DNA of 64,000 bases from Paenibacillus sp. BIC5C1 (GCF_032399705.1 NZ_CP135922.1:1-64000), one strand, 5' to 3'; positions 52,686 to 61,930 are shown, counted from the first letter of the stretch. Numbers and translations are program-made. Notes: generated from the letters alone by a model not told the origin.

Positions 52686-54179
52686 ATGAGTGCAGCTTTA
52701 ACAGTAGTCGGTCTTGGATCTGGAGATGCAGATCAGCTGACGGTAGGGATCATCAAAAAAATGAAACATGCAGCGACGCTGTATGTACGCACACTGGATC
52801 ATCCCGTATTGAATGATCTCAAGCAGGAAGGGTTGGAGATGACATCCTTTGATGCCATCTATGAAGCGAAGGATTCTTTTCCGGAAGTGTATGACGAAAT
52901 TGCAGACCGGTTGATTGAGGCCGCACGCAAGGGCGAGCCGGGTACCGAGATCGTATATGCCGTGCCAGGGCATCCCATGGTCGCTGAAGCGAGCGTACGT
53001 CTGTTGAAAGAGCGCTGCCCACAAATGGGTATTTCGCTGCGTGTCATGGGCGGGGAAAGCTTTCTGGATGAAGCGTTTATTCGTCTTGGATTCGATCCTA
53101 TTGAAGGGTTTCAGCTTCTCGATGCCAGCAGTCTGAATACGGAACTGGTGCAGCCCCAGCTTCATACCTTGATTGGACAAGTATATGATGTGTTTACCGC
53201 TTCTGACGTAAAACTGTGCCTGATGGACGTTTACCCTGACGATTATCCGGTATTTGTCGGACATGCCTTGGGTGTGCAGGGACAGGAGATCATTCACAAG
53301 GTGCCGCTGCATGATCTGGACCGGATTGAAGGATACGGTAATCTCTCATTGATATATGTGCCCAAAAATACGGATGACGCGCTTCGTCGGCGCTCCTTTG
53401 CACGGCTGCATGAAATCGTGAATATCCTTCGCAGTCCAGGCGGCTGTCCATGGGATCAGGAGCAGACTCACCAGTCTATTCGCAAAAACCTGATTGAGGA
53501 AACCTATGAAGTCATTGAAACGATTGATGAAGATGATCCCGATCACATGAAGGAAGAGCTAGGTGATCTCCTGTTGCAGATTTTGCTGCACTCCCAGATG
53601 GAAGAAGAGGTTGGCACATTTAACGTGTACGATGTTATTGAAGGATTGAACGACAAGCTAATTTTCCGCCATCCGCACGTATTCGGTGAACAACAGGCAG
53701 AGAATGCGAATGAAGCGTTGCAAAACTGGGAACAGATGAAGGCAGAGGAGAAAAAGCGCAAGGGACAGGATCTACAGCAGACTTCTGTGCTGGACGGTAT
53801 TCCCCGTGACTTGCCTGCCTTGATGAAAGGGTACAAATTACAGAAAAAAGCGGCCAAAGTTGGCTTCGATTGGGATGACGTGGAAGGTGTCTTTGCCAAG
53901 ATCGAGGAAGAATTGACAGAGCTAAAAGAAGCGGTACAGCATAACCAGTCTGCGGAAGAGCGGAAGCTGGAACTGGGTGATTTATTATTTGCAGCTGCCA
54001 ATGTTGCGAGATTTATTGATACCGATCCGGAGGAGGCGCTTGCCGCCACCAATCGGAAATTCATTCAACGTTTCCAGTATATCGAGGAGCGTCTACGTGA
54101 ACAGGGAAGAACTCCGTCAGACAGCAATGTTGATGAAATGGAGCAATACTGGCAGGCTGCGAAGAAGGCTGGATTGTAA
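52686..54179 (+). CDS. mazG: Fused SAM methylase / MazG pyrophosphohydrolase (YabN)
   Basis: A 497-residue fusion: an N-terminal tetrapyrrole-methylase-like domain (about 1-225; LTVVGLGSGDADQLT, AVPGHPMVAEASVRLL) and a C-terminal MazG NTP pyrophosphohydrolase with two EExxE-type helices (EETYEVIETIDEDD and EEELTELKEAVQH). MazG cleans abnormal NTPs; the substrate of the methylase part is unknown. GGAGG lies 10 bases before ATG 52686. Same order as B. subtilis yabM-yabN. Confidence 0.94.
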   Translation: MSAALTVVGLGSGDADQLTVGIIKKMKHAATLYVRTLDHPVLNDLKQEGLEMTSFDAIYEAKDSFPEVYDEIADRLIEAARKGEPGTEIVYAVPGHPMVAEASVRLLKERCPQMGISLRVMGGESFLDEAFIRLGFDPIEGFQLLDASSLNTELVQPQLHTLIGQVYDVFTASDVKLCLMDVYPDDYPVFVGHALGVQGQEIIHKVPLHDLDRIEGYGNLSLIYVPKNTDDALRRRSFARLHEIVNILRSPGGCPWDQEQTHQSIRKNLIEETYEVIETIDEDDPDHMKEELGDLLLQILLHSQMEEEVGTFNVYDVIEGLNDKLIFRHPHVFGEQQAENANEALQNWEQMKAEEKKRKGQDLQQTSVLDGIPRDLPALMKGYKLQKKAAKVGFDWDDVEGVFAKIEEELTELKEAVQHNQSAEERKLELGDLLFAAANVARFIDTDPEEALAATNRKFIQRFQYIEERLREQGRTPSDSNVDEMEQYWQAAKKAGL

Positions 54180-54497
54180 AGGGTTCTGGCATTTTGGGCG
54201 CTGATCCGATATCATTCACATAGGCGAGCATTTTGCATCATGCGTATCGTGTTGTCGAAACATATCGGGCGAGTTGCACGAGAAAGCGTGTGATTAACAG
54301 AGAGGTGTTTCGGGTACTGGACTTAGACTGTTCTTGGGCAGGACCGACAAAAAGTGAAAAAAAGTCGAAGACCGATGCAGGATTTCAGATGCCAAGCCAG
54401 AATACATGTGTAGTAAACCTTGCGCGGAGCCAGCAGCAGCAGATCTGTTGTCACGGATTCGCAGATACTTTTTTTTCAATTTGGGAGGCTTTTAAAA
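54180..54497. other. Intergenic region before hup
   Basis: 318 bp; promoter of hup must lie here but no convincing pair was found. A single 0A-like TGTCGAA at 54253-54259 is within chance expectation. Confidence 0.5.
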
Positions 54498-54770
54498 ATG
54501 AACAAAACAGATCTGATTAACAACATTTCCACCAAAAGCGGTTTGACTAAAAAAGACGTTGAGTCCGTATTGAACGGCTTTTTGGGAGAAATTACAGATG
54601 CACTTGCCAGCGGAGACAAAGTACAACTGATCGGCTTTGGCACTTTTGAGACCCGCAAACGTTCCGGTCGTACCGGACGTAACCCACAAACAGGGAATGA
54701 AATCGTGATTCCTGAGTCCACCGTTCCTGCGTTCAAAGCAGGCAACAAACTTAAAGAAGCCGTAAAATAA
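54498..54770 (+). CDS. hup: DNA-binding protein HU
   Basis: A 90-residue histone-like protein that bends and compacts DNA. MNKTDLINNISTKSGLTKKD and the arm RKRSGRTGRNPQTGNEIVIP are typical. GGGAGG lies nine bases before ATG 54498; a longer in-frame extension has no ribosome site. Its TAA overlaps the rqcP ATG (TAATG), so the two are co-translated. Confidence 0.97.
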   Translation: MNKTDLINNISTKSGLTKKDVESVLNGFLGEITDALASGDKVQLIGFGTFETRKRSGRTGRNPQTGNEIVIPESTVPAFKAGNKLKEAVK

Positions 54771-55048
54771 TGCGTCTTGATAAATTCCTGAAGGTCTCTC
54801 GGTTGATCAAACGCCGCACCGTAGCCAAGGACGTTTCCGAACAGGGACGTGTGCTGGTGAACGGACGTGAAGCGAAGCCAAGCGCCGCTGTCAAAGTGGG
54901 CGATGAACTTACGGTTCAGTTCGGTCAAAAGCTGGTCACCGTGAAGGTGGAGCGTCTAGCCGAGAGTACCAAGAAGGATGAGGCGAGCAGCCTCTACACC
55001 TTGGTTAAGGAAGAGCCGATTGCCAAGGACAACGGTCTGAACTGGTAA
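54770..55048 (+). CDS. rqcP: Ribosome quality-control protein RqcP (YabO)
   Basis: A 92-residue S4-domain protein (MRLDKFLKVSRLIKRRTVAK, VNGREAKPSAAVKVGDEL), homologue of Hsp15. In B. subtilis RqcP works with RqcH on stalled 50S subunits during alanine tailing. The start overlaps the hup stop by one base, unusual for linking a nucleoid protein with a rescue factor. Ends in a strong terminator. Confidence 0.94.
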   Translation: MRLDKFLKVSRLIKRRTVAKDVSEQGRVLVNGREAKPSAAVKVGDELTVQFGQKLVTVKVERLAESTKKDEASSLYTLVKEEPIAKDNGLNW

Positions 55049-55097
55049 CAGGGATGCCTGATATACTTTTGTACACATTCATTGTGCAATGAAGAGA

Positions 55098-55132
55098 AAC
55101 GCCTTTCCCGTATAGGGAAGGGCGTTTTTGTG
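55098..55132 (+). terminator. Terminator after rqcP
   Basis: 12-bp stem AACGCCTTTCCC/GGGAAGGGCGTT, 5-base loop, then TTTG. Confidence 0.92.
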
Positions 55133-55226
55133 TTTCTCAATATTCGCATATTTGCTTTCATCGCACCTTGGTTCTATTCTTTACTTCTGATCCATAAGCT
55201 AGGGTTAAGAAGGAGGGGTACATGCC

Positions 55227-55511
55227 ATGGTTGAGCAAAGTAAGACGAAACAGCATCATCTGAGCATGCAGAATCGGAAACTGCTGGATCTGACGGGTGT
55301 CTCCAATGTGGAGAGCTTCGACAGTGAGGAATTTTTGCTGCAAACTGAACTTGGGCATCTGACCATCCGGGGGCACAATTTACATATCAAAAACCTGAGC
55401 CTGGAGGACGGTTTGTTATCCATCGAGGGCACTATCAGTTCTCTTGAATATCTGGACCCCGGTTCCCAGTCCAAAAACGGTAAAGGCCTGTTCGGCAAGA
55501 TGTTCCGATGA
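55227..55511 (+). CDS. yabP: Sporulation protein YabP
   Basis: A 94-residue YabP-family protein (LLDLTGVSNVESFDSEEFLLQ, TELGHLTIRGHNLHIKNLSL), needed for sporulation under sigma-E in B. subtilis. AAGGAGGGG lies eight bases before ATG 55227; ATG 55222 is out of frame. The stop overlaps the yabQ ATG by four bases (ATGA). Confidence 0.93.
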   Translation: MVEQSKTKQHHLSMQNRKLLDLTGVSNVESFDSEEFLLQTELGHLTIRGHNLHIKNLSLEDGLLSIEGTISSLEYLDPGSQSKNGKGLFGKMFR

Positions 55512-56077
55512 GTCCGGATACTCAATGGATCACATTAATGTGGATGCTGATGTCGGGAGCCGTAATGGGGATGGCCTACGACAGTTACCGGGTACTGTCC
55601 GGTCAGCTGCGGTTCCCGAGATGGAGCGTCCACACGCTAGATCTGTTGTATTGGGTCGCTTCCGCGCTGTTCGTCTTCCGGATGTTGTATGCCGGGAATC
55701 ACGGACAGCTGCGGTTTTATGTCTTTTTGGGGCTGATTATAGGGGTTTGCTTCTATTTTTGGCTTTTAAGTGTTACAACCCAGCGTTTTGTGGTAATGTT
55801 AATTAAACTCGCAAGAACGCTGATTCATTGGTGTGGACATATCCTTAACATCCTGATCGTTATGCCCGCTAAAGGAATATACAAGCTAGTGCGTGTATTA
55901 ATTGGTTTCGTACTCGCCATACTGTTATTCCTGGGTAAGCTGGTGCTGCAATGTTTGGTACCTTTCGGCAAGCTGTTCCGCTGGATGTTTAGGCCAATCT
56001 TGAAACATTGGGTTACGCCACGCTTCCTGATCCGTGCGGGTTCAAGTATCGCAGCGATGTGGAAACGCTGGTTTTAA
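55508..56077 (+). CDS. yabQ: Spore cortex biosynthesis protein YabQ
   Basis: A 189-residue membrane protein with about five hydrophobic segments (WITLMWMLMSGAVMGMAYD first) and basic C-terminal part. YabQ is needed for cortex formation in the mother cell outer forespore membrane. Coupled to yabP by the ATGA overlap. divIC starts 12 bp later. Confidence 0.92.
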   Translation: MSPDTQWITLMWMLMSGAVMGMAYDSYRVLSGQLRFPRWSVHTLDLLYWVASALFVFRMLYAGNHGQLRFYVFLGLIIGVCFYFWLLSVTTQRFVVMLIKLARTLIHWCGHILNILIVMPAKGIYKLVRVLIGFVLAILLFLGKLVLQCLVPFGKLFRWMFRPILKHWVTPRFLIRAGSSIAAMWKRWF

Positions 56078-56089
56078 GGAGGTCCGATA

Positions 56090-56425
56090 ATGGGTAAAAC
56101 ACCTATGAACAAATCAAAAGCTCCAGCAGGCCAAGGAAAATCTGCAGGTGCCAAAAGGCGTCTCATGCTATGGATGACCTTTATGGTTGTGTTTATCATT
56201 TGGGCAGGATATACGTTCCTTGTGCAGACTGCGCAAATTTCGGACAAGAGTTCTCATCTGGCTGCCCAGCAATCTTCAAAGGAAGAGACGTTGAAGAAGC
56301 TGGATCAATTGAAGTACGAAGTCAGTCGGTTGAAGGATCCCGAATACATAGGACAGCTGGCTCGAAAAAAAGGATACTATCTGCCTGAGGAAACACCAAT
56401 TCAGGTTGAAGAGTCAGGGAACTGA
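56090..56425 (+). CDS. divIC: Cell division protein DivIC (FtsB-like)
   Basis: A 111-residue bitopic protein: basic cytoplasmic start, one membrane segment (about 24-44; LMLWMTFMVVFIIWAGYTFL), and an extracellular coiled coil ending in PEYIGQLARKKGYYLPEE. Works with FtsL and DivIB in the divisome. AAGGAGG is seven bases before ATG 56090. Confidence 0.94.
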   Translation: MGKTPMNKSKAPAGQGKSAGAKRRLMLWMTFMVVFIIWAGYTFLVQTAQISDKSSHLAAQQSSKEETLKKLDQLKYEVSRLKDPEYIGQLARKKGYYLPEETPIQVEESGN

Positions 56426-56519
56426 TGTAATTTGGCTCATTATTGAGCAAGGATTGTTATCTACATGTCTGAAGCCGTTATACCGGAAAAAATAGGCTGC
56501 CTTAAGGGGTAGTGCTCAG

Positions 56520-56549
56520 TTGACCTTGGTTTGCGGCATAAGGTATAAT
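56520..56549 (+). promoter_or_regulatory. Sigma-A promoter of yabR
   Basis: TTGACC (56520-56525), 18-bp spacer, TATAAT (56544-56549), 75 bp before the start. Confidence 0.8.
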
Positions 56550-56623
56550 TAAATTAGCACAGCATTGATTTTGGCATTCAAAAAATCGGGTTGTATATTT
56601 TTAAGGGAGGATCATTTTATTCT

Positions 56624-57151
56624 ATGGCAATTGAAGTGGGCACCAAGTTAGAGGGCAAGGTGACAGGCATCACGCATTTTGGAGCATTTGTGGATCTGTC
56701 AGGAGGTGTCACGGGTCTCGTTCACATCTCGGAAATCGCCGACAATTATGTCAAAGATGTCAACGACCACCTGAAGCTTAATGACCTCGTTACCGTTAAG
56801 GTCATCAACGTTGACAAGGATGGCAAGATTGGGCTTTCCATTAAGCAAGCTGTTGACAAACCGGTTGAGCAACAAACACAGTCCAGACCCCCAAGAGCTC
56901 CTAGACCGGAACGCAGTGGAGGAGATCGCGAACGATTCAGCGGTGGAGGCCCAAGTGGTGGCCAAGGCCGTGGCGGCGGTGGTGGTGGTTTTAACCGTGA
57001 CCGCGGTGGCCGTTCTTTCAAGCCCGCAGCAGGCAAACCTTCATTTGAGGATAAAATGTCACGCTTCCTGAAAGATAGCGAAGAACGGATCTCTTCGCTG
57101 AAGAAGAACACAGAAGGCAAACGTGGTGGCCGTGGAGCCAAACGCGTGTAA
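56624..57151 (+). CDS. yabR: S1-domain RNA-binding protein YabR
   Basis: A 175-residue protein with a single S1 domain at 1-75 (EVGTKLEGKVTGITHFGAFV, LVHISEIADNYV) and a long Arg/Gly-rich, presumably disordered tail (GGGPSGGQGRGGGGGGF). B. subtilis YabR is shorter and lacks so long an RGG region. The function is not known; ribosome or mRNA binding is likely. GGGAGG is 13 bases before ATG 56624, long but no other start is suitable. Own promoter and terminator. Confidence 0.92.
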   Translation: MAIEVGTKLEGKVTGITHFGAFVDLSGGVTGLVHISEIADNYVKDVNDHLKLNDLVTVKVINVDKDGKIGLSIKQAVDKPVEQQTQSRPPRAPRPERSGGDRERFSGGGPSGGQGRGGGGGGFNRDRGGRSFKPAAGKPSFEDKMSRFLKDSEERISSLKKNTEGKRGGRGAKRV

Positions 57152-57180
57152 TCTGGTTCAACCTGATTTAAAATATAAGA

Positions 57181-57216
57181 AAAACCGTTAGCCTTGGGGC
57201 TGGCGGTTTTTTTGCG
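57181..57216 (+). terminator. Terminator after yabR
   Basis: AAAACCGTTAGCC pairs with GGCTGGCGGTTTT (two G-U pairs), continuing to TTTTTTTG. Confidence 0.9.
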
Positions 57217-57530
57217 TTAGTTTTTAATTTTGGAATTTAACCGTTCAGATATAGACATTTAACCGGATTCATAGCCGTTTTTGTAAAGTGAATCTCCATA
57301 TCCCCAGTTTTTCTGCGCAGGAAAAAAAGTACATAAGAACATTTGTCGTCTACCATTTTTTACCGACAGGTTTCCGTGGCATTCCACAGGTATCCTGCTC
57401 AAATCGTGGCGATGACGAAGCGCGTCCGGTTCAAAATAAGACAAGTGTCTTGTCGGCAAGGATCGTGGCAAATGGATGAAACCACAATAAGGCCGGGGGT
57501 TTCGCACCACCGCGCCGCATCTGTTTCTTT

Positions 57531-57596
57531 TGTCGTAAAGTTTTTGGACACTACCCACCAATTGTGACAAACTACGTCTTCTATTCTATCTATAAT
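57531..57596 (+). promoter_or_regulatory. Spo0A-dependent-type spoIIE promoter
   Basis: GTGACA (57564-57569), an unusual 21-bp spacer, TATAAT (57591-57596). Upstream lie 0A-like sites TGTCGTA (57531-57537) and reverse TGTCCAA (57544-57550). The 21-bp spacing is the known hallmark of B. subtilis spoIIE and spoIIG promoters, which need Spo0A~P. Confidence 0.75.
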
Positions 57597-57653
57597 CATA
57601 ACCATCGAGAACGAAACACGAAAATTAAATTAATCGAATGGGGTGCCTTGAGG

Positions 57654-60161
57654 ATGATGGAAAAGTGGAATGTCATTCAATTTCCGGGAATGAAAGCTGG
57701 TAAAGGAGGTACAGAAGCTCGGGAGGAGCTGTCAGTACGTCTCAAACAGTGGATTAGCTCCCGCAAGGCCGTCCAGATCGTTGCTGCACGGAAATGGGTG
57801 CTGCTTCTTACCTTTATGGGATTTTTGCTGGGCAAGGCCATGATTCTGAATGAATTATCGCCCTTTGCGATTGCTTATTTTGCGGTTATCGCCTTCATGC
57901 GCAGGGATTACATTATTCCGGTAGGGGCTGCGTTGCTGGCAGGAAGTCTCTTCACTCCGTTTCCGGTACCTCTGATTGTTGCTTCGGAGCTAGCCATCTT
58001 CTATCTGTTGTTCAGAGGCCTGGAGTCTTATGACCGCGCTGAATTATCTTATGCGCCAACGATGGTGTTTACGACTACTTTTATGGTCAAGTTATTCGCC
58101 GTCGTCATTGGGCCGTCTTTCAGCTGGTACGCCATGCTCATGCTCACGATGGATTCCGTACTCAGCTTTGTGCTTACCCTGGTTTTCATACAGGCTATAC
58201 CGATCTTCACGTATCGCAAAAAAAAATTCAACCTAAAGAACGAGGAGATCCTCTGTCTGATCATTTTGCTGGCTTCCGTGATGACCGGGGCGGTGGGCTG
58301 GACAATTCAATCCCTGTCTGTGGAGCATATGCTCTCCCGATATCTCATTCTGATCTTCGCGCTGGTGGGCGGAGCCCCCCTTGGAGCCTCGGTTGGGGTC
58401 ATTACTGGTCTCATTCTGAGTCTGGCCGATATGTCTGCGGTATATCAGATGAGTCTGCTTGCTTTTGCTGGCATGCTGGCGGGTATGCTCAGGGAAGGAA
58501 AACGTGCGGCGGTTGCTCTGGGCATGCTGCTCGGTTCCTCCATTCTATCCATATATCTGGGTGGTCCCGGAGATGTCATGAATTCTTTATGGGAGACATG
58601 TGCAGCCATTGTTCTGTTTATGTTAACGCCAAAAAGTATGCTCACGGCAATATCCAAATATGTTCCTGGCACGCAGGATCATACGAAGTCGCAGCATGAA
58701 TATGCGAAGAGAATACGGGATGTCACCGCAGAACGGGTTACCCGCTTCTCGCAAGTATTCCGTCAATTGTCACGCAGCTTCGATCAGATGTCCGGCGCGG
58801 GGGAGCCGGTACAGAACGAAGGCGGGATGGAGCATTTCATGAATGCTGTAGCCGAAGGCACATGCTCAGGATGCTTTAAGAAGGCGCAATGCTGGGAGTC
58901 GAAGTTTATTCAAACCTATAAATATATGACCGATGTGATGAGTTCCATTGAAGCCAACCCGGAGATGTCAGGCAAGCAGATTCCGGTGGAATGGAACAGG
59001 GTATGTGCGAAACCGGAGGAGGTACTTGAAGTGATGCGCGCCCAGTACGGTCTGCATCAACATAACATGCAATGGAAACGTCAGATTATAGATAGTCGAC
59101 AGCTGGTTGCAGAGCAATTATCAGGGGTATCCCAGGTAATGGAGGACCTGGCGAAAGAAATTCAACGGGAAAGTGAGGAAATGGTACAACAGGAGGAGCA
59201 AATTCGAGATGCGCTTGAATCGTTAGGTCTGTCCATACATTCTATTGAAATCATTAATCTGGAAGCGGGGAATGTGGAAATTGAGATTGTTCATGCCTAT
59301 ACACGCGGATTTGACGAGTGCCGGAAAATGATCGCTCCGCTAATCTCGGATGTACTGGATGAGCATATCGCCGTCTTGAACGAGACGATGCTCGACCCTC
59401 GCCAAGGACTGGCGACAGTTACCTTTGGCTCTGCCAAAACGTTTGAGATAACAACGGGTGTTGCTGCTGCCGCCAAAGGGGGAGATGTGATGTCCGGGGA
59501 CAGTTTCAGTACGGTTGAACTGGGCAATGGTACATTTGCAGTTGCGCTTAGTGATGGCATGGGTAATGGGGAACGGGCACGCATGGAGAGCAGTGCTGCG
59601 CTAAATATACTAGAGCAGTTGTTACAGTCGGGCATGGATGAAAAGCTGGCGATCAAATCGGTGAATTCCGTTCTGATGTTGCGTTCTCCTGAAGAAATGT
59701 ATGCAACGGTGGATATGGCTCTGATCGATGAATATACGGCAGAGACCACATTTATGAAAATCGGATCGACTCCAAGTTTCATTAAGCGAGGGCAGGAGGT
59801 TATTCAGGTTTCGGCAAGCAATCTGCCGATTGGAATTATCAAAGATATTGAGGTGGATCTGGTAACCGTACAGCTTCAGCCAGGGGATGTTTTAATTATG
59901 ATGACTGATGGCATCTATGATGCGCCAGGGTATGCCGTCAATAAAGAACTTTGGATGAAGCGGCTCATACAGGAAATTGATAGTGATGATCCTCAGGAAG
60001 TAGCAGATTGTCTGCTTGAAAGTGTTATTCGTTACCAGCAAAATGAGATCTATGATGACATGACTGTAATTGTAGGCAAAATAGAACATTATCGCCCGGA
60101 GTGGGCGACATTGAGAGTCCCCGGAATAAGCCGGATGGAGCGTCCGCGCACCGTTAGTTAA
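57654..60161 (+). CDS. spoIIE: Stage II sporulation phosphatase SpoIIE
   Basis: An 835-residue membrane serine phosphatase. About ten N-terminal membrane segments (roughly 50-330), a central FtsZ-interacting region, and a C-terminal PP2C domain (from about 590) with metal-binding Asp in GDVMSGDSFS, ALSDGMGNG and MMTDGIYDAPG. It dephosphorylates SpoIIAA-P, freeing sigma-F in the forespore, and helps polar septation. ATG 57654 is eight bases after GGGGTG; the frame extends further up but through promoter sequence. Confidence 0.96.
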   Translation: MMEKWNVIQFPGMKAGKGGTEAREELSVRLKQWISSRKAVQIVAARKWVLLLTFMGFLLGKAMILNELSPFAIAYFAVIAFMRRDYIIPVGAALLAGSLFTPFPVPLIVASELAIFYLLFRGLESYDRAELSYAPTMVFTTTFMVKLFAVVIGPSFSWYAMLMLTMDSVLSFVLTLVFIQAIPIFTYRKKKFNLKNEEILCLIILLASVMTGAVGWTIQSLSVEHMLSRYLILIFALVGGAPLGASVGVITGLILSLADMSAVYQMSLLAFAGMLAGMLREGKRAAVALGMLLGSSILSIYLGGPGDVMNSLWETCAAIVLFMLTPKSMLTAISKYVPGTQDHTKSQHEYAKRIRDVTAERVTRFSQVFRQLSRSFDQMSGAGEPVQNEGGMEHFMNAVAEGTCSGCFKKAQCWESKFIQTYKYMTDVMSSIEANPEMSGKQIPVEWNRVCAKPEEVLEVMRAQYGLHQHNMQWKRQIIDSRQLVAEQLSGVSQVMEDLAKEIQRESEEMVQQEEQIRDALESLGLSIHSIEIINLEAGNVEIEIVHAYTRGFDECRKMIAPLISDVLDEHIAVLNETMLDPRQGLATVTFGSAKTFEITTGVAAAAKGGDVMSGDSFSTVELGNGTFAVALSDGMGNGERARMESSAALNILEQLLQSGMDEKLAIKSVNSVLMLRSPEEMYATVDMALIDEYTAETTFMKIGSTPSFIKRGQEVIQVSASNLPIGIIKDIEVDLVTVQLQPGDVLIMMTDGIYDAPGYAVNKELWMKRLIQEIDSDDPQEVADCLLESVIRYQQNEIYDDMTVIVGKIEHYRPEWATLRVPGISRMERPRTVS

Positions 60162-60246
60162 TTGCATATTCCTCTGTTTGAAGTCTCTTCATTCTGGCAA
60201 TGCTAGTCATAGAGTTGGAGAGTAACCCAAAACGGAGGGATATCGG

Positions 60247-60999
60247 ATGAAACAAATCTTATTGATCACCGACGGTTGTTCCAATGTAGGTGCCAGCCCG
60301 GTGCTGGCTGCGGCGGAAGCGCGAGAAGAGGGAATTACGGTCAACGTGGTCGGTGTTATTGATTATGGAACCATTGGTGAGTTGGGCAGTCGGGAAATCG
60401 AGGATATTGCCAAAGCCGGAGGTGGAATCAGTCAGATCGTAGGCACCAGACAGCTTGCCCACACGATGCAGATGATGACCAGAAAAACAGTGGTTCAGAC
60501 CATTCAACAGGCGGTTAATAGAGAGTTAACACAAATTCTGGGTGAGCAAGAGCCGAAAACGGTAACAGACCTTGAACCGGCTAAACGTGCACAGGTGGTT
60601 GAAGTGATGGAGGATATGGCGGAGACAACACCGCTTCAAGTCGTTCTTCTCATTGATGTAAGTGCCAGTATGAAGCCGAAACTCGCAGCTGTGGAGGAAG
60701 GGATTCGGGATTTAATGCTTAGCTTGCAGGCTCGTATGGGTCAGAGCCATCTTTCCGTCTTTCATTTTCCTGGACGACATAGCGGAGAAGAAGCTGTCAT
60801 GGACATCGACTGGACAGTTGACCCGAGCCGTGTTCGTTCGCTATTTGGACGTTTGCAAATGAAGGGAGCGACGCCGACAGGTCCTGCGATTCAAAGGGTG
60901 ATTGATTTTTACCGTTATGGTACACTGGAGGGACAGCAGGAAATAGAAGGGAACTATCGCATTGAAAGAGAAGGGATGCTCGGTGACAACGTTGTCTGA
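60247..60999 (+). CDS. yabS: VWA-domain protein YabS
   Basis: A 250-residue von Willebrand factor A-type protein with the MIDAS motif in LLIDVSASMK (DxSxS). The N-terminal half (LLITDGCSNVGASP) is like a second, partial VWA fold. Function unknown; next to spoIIE and the kinase yabT in Bacilli. ACGGAGGG is about six bases before ATG 60247. Its last 17 bases overlap the yabT start. Confidence 0.9.
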   Translation: MKQILLITDGCSNVGASPVLAAAEAREEGITVNVVGVIDYGTIGELGSREIEDIAKAGGGISQIVGTRQLAHTMQMMTRKTVVQTIQQAVNRELTQILGEQEPKTVTDLEPAKRAQVVEVMEDMAETTPLQVVLLIDVSASMKPKLAAVEEGIRDLMLSLQARMGQSHLSVFHFPGRHSGEEAVMDIDWTVDPSRVRSLFGRLQMKGATPTGPAIQRVIDFYRYGTLEGQQEIEGNYRIEREGMLGDNVV

Positions 61000-61930
61000 C
61001 GCCTCTTTCCCGCCAGGAACAGTCATCACAGGGAAATGGAATCGCAGCCGTTATACGATTCGGAAGCTGCTGGGCAAAGGAGCCAATGGCATCGTTTTTC
61101 TTGTCCAGCGGGGTGAGAATGGCAAACATTATGCGCTTAAAATGGGATTTGACCCTGTAGATCTGCAATCGGAAATTAATGTGCTCAAATCTTTTCAATT
61201 ACAGCGTAATCATGAGGCCCTTCGGCAGAGTGGCATTCCTTCTTATTTGAAAGATGTGGATGACTACGCCATTCGTGGTCGTGATATTCCCTTTTATGTG
61301 ATGCGTTACGTTCGGGGGGAGTCTCTGCACCACTTCATTAGGCGCCAGGGAACGGACTGGACACTCCTGGTTGGACTCAGACTATTGCAGAAGCTGGCTC
61401 AATTGCATCAGGCTGGATGGGTGTTTGGTGACCTCAAACCTCAAAATGTACTGGTTTCGGATTATGGGCAGGTAGAACTTATCGACTATGGCGGAGTGAC
61501 TTCTATCGGCCGGAGTGTCAAGCAGTTCACTGAATGGTATGATCGCGGATTCTGGAATGCGGGCAGCCGAACAGCAGATGGAACATATGATGTGTTTGCT
61601 TTTGCCCTATTATTGATTCATGTAATTGAAGCTGATGCACTCAAAGCGCTGGCTGCAGAGGGATTACCTCAACTGCGGAGTGTAAACCAGCTCACAGCTC
61701 TCGTGGAGCGTAGCGAACGTCTCCGTCCTTTTCGAAACTGGACTATTCAGGCATTACGAGGTCAATTTCAGGATGCCGGACACGCAGCTAAGGTTTGGAA
61801 AGAGATGATGGCGCGCCCTTCTCCTCTTCGTCGCCGTTCCAAAAGTACAACACCGCGATGGCTCAAAAATGCATTTGCCGTATCCGTTATATTACTTATT
61901 GGGGTACTCATCTATGCACTGCGATTCTGA
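60983..61930 (+). CDS. prkD: Serine/threonine protein kinase YabT (PrkD)
   Basis: A 315-residue Hanks-type kinase with a C-terminal membrane anchor (about 296-314). G-loop GKGANG 31-36, Lys 53 in ALK, catalytic loop GDLKPQN with D150 and N155, and DYG (168-170) in place of DFG. In B. subtilis YabT phosphorylates RecA and AbrB-type targets during sporulation. GTG 60983 follows GAAGGGA by six bases; TTG 60962 is above the ribosome site. Overlaps yabS by 17 bp. Confidence 0.92.
   Translation: MTTLSDASFPPGTVITGKWNRSRYTIRKLLGKGANGIVFLVQRGENGKHYALKMGFDPVDLQSEINVLKSFQLQRNHEALRQSGIPSYLKDVDDYAIRGRDIPFYVMRYVRGESLHHFIRRQGTDWTLLVGLRLLQKLAQLHQAGWVFGDLKPQNVLVSDYGQVELIDYGGVTSIGRSVKQFTEWYDRGFWNAGSRTADGTYDVFAFALLLIHVIEADALKALAAEGLPQLRSVNQLTALVERSERLRPFRNWTIQALRGQFQDAGHAAKVWKEMMARPSPLRRRSKSTTPRWLKNAFAVSVILLIGVLIYALRF

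Larger units (their letters stand above)
57152..57653. other. yabR-spoIIE intergenic region
   Basis: 502 bp with the yabR terminator, a small palindrome GACAAG TGT CTTGTC at 57440-57454, and the spoIIE promoter. tRNA-Met and tRNA-Glu, present here in B. subtilis, are absent. No gene seen. Confidence 0.65.

Noticed and set aside
54253..54259. Exact TGTCGAA before hup as a Spo0A site
   Set aside because: Single 7-mer; about eight are expected in a 64-kb window by chance on two strands.
54233..54520. Forward frame before hup
   Set aside because: No ribosome site; runs through the hup start in another frame.
55146..55152. GCATATT as sigma-E -35 for yabP
   Set aside because: No CATANNNT-type -10 at 13-15 bp.
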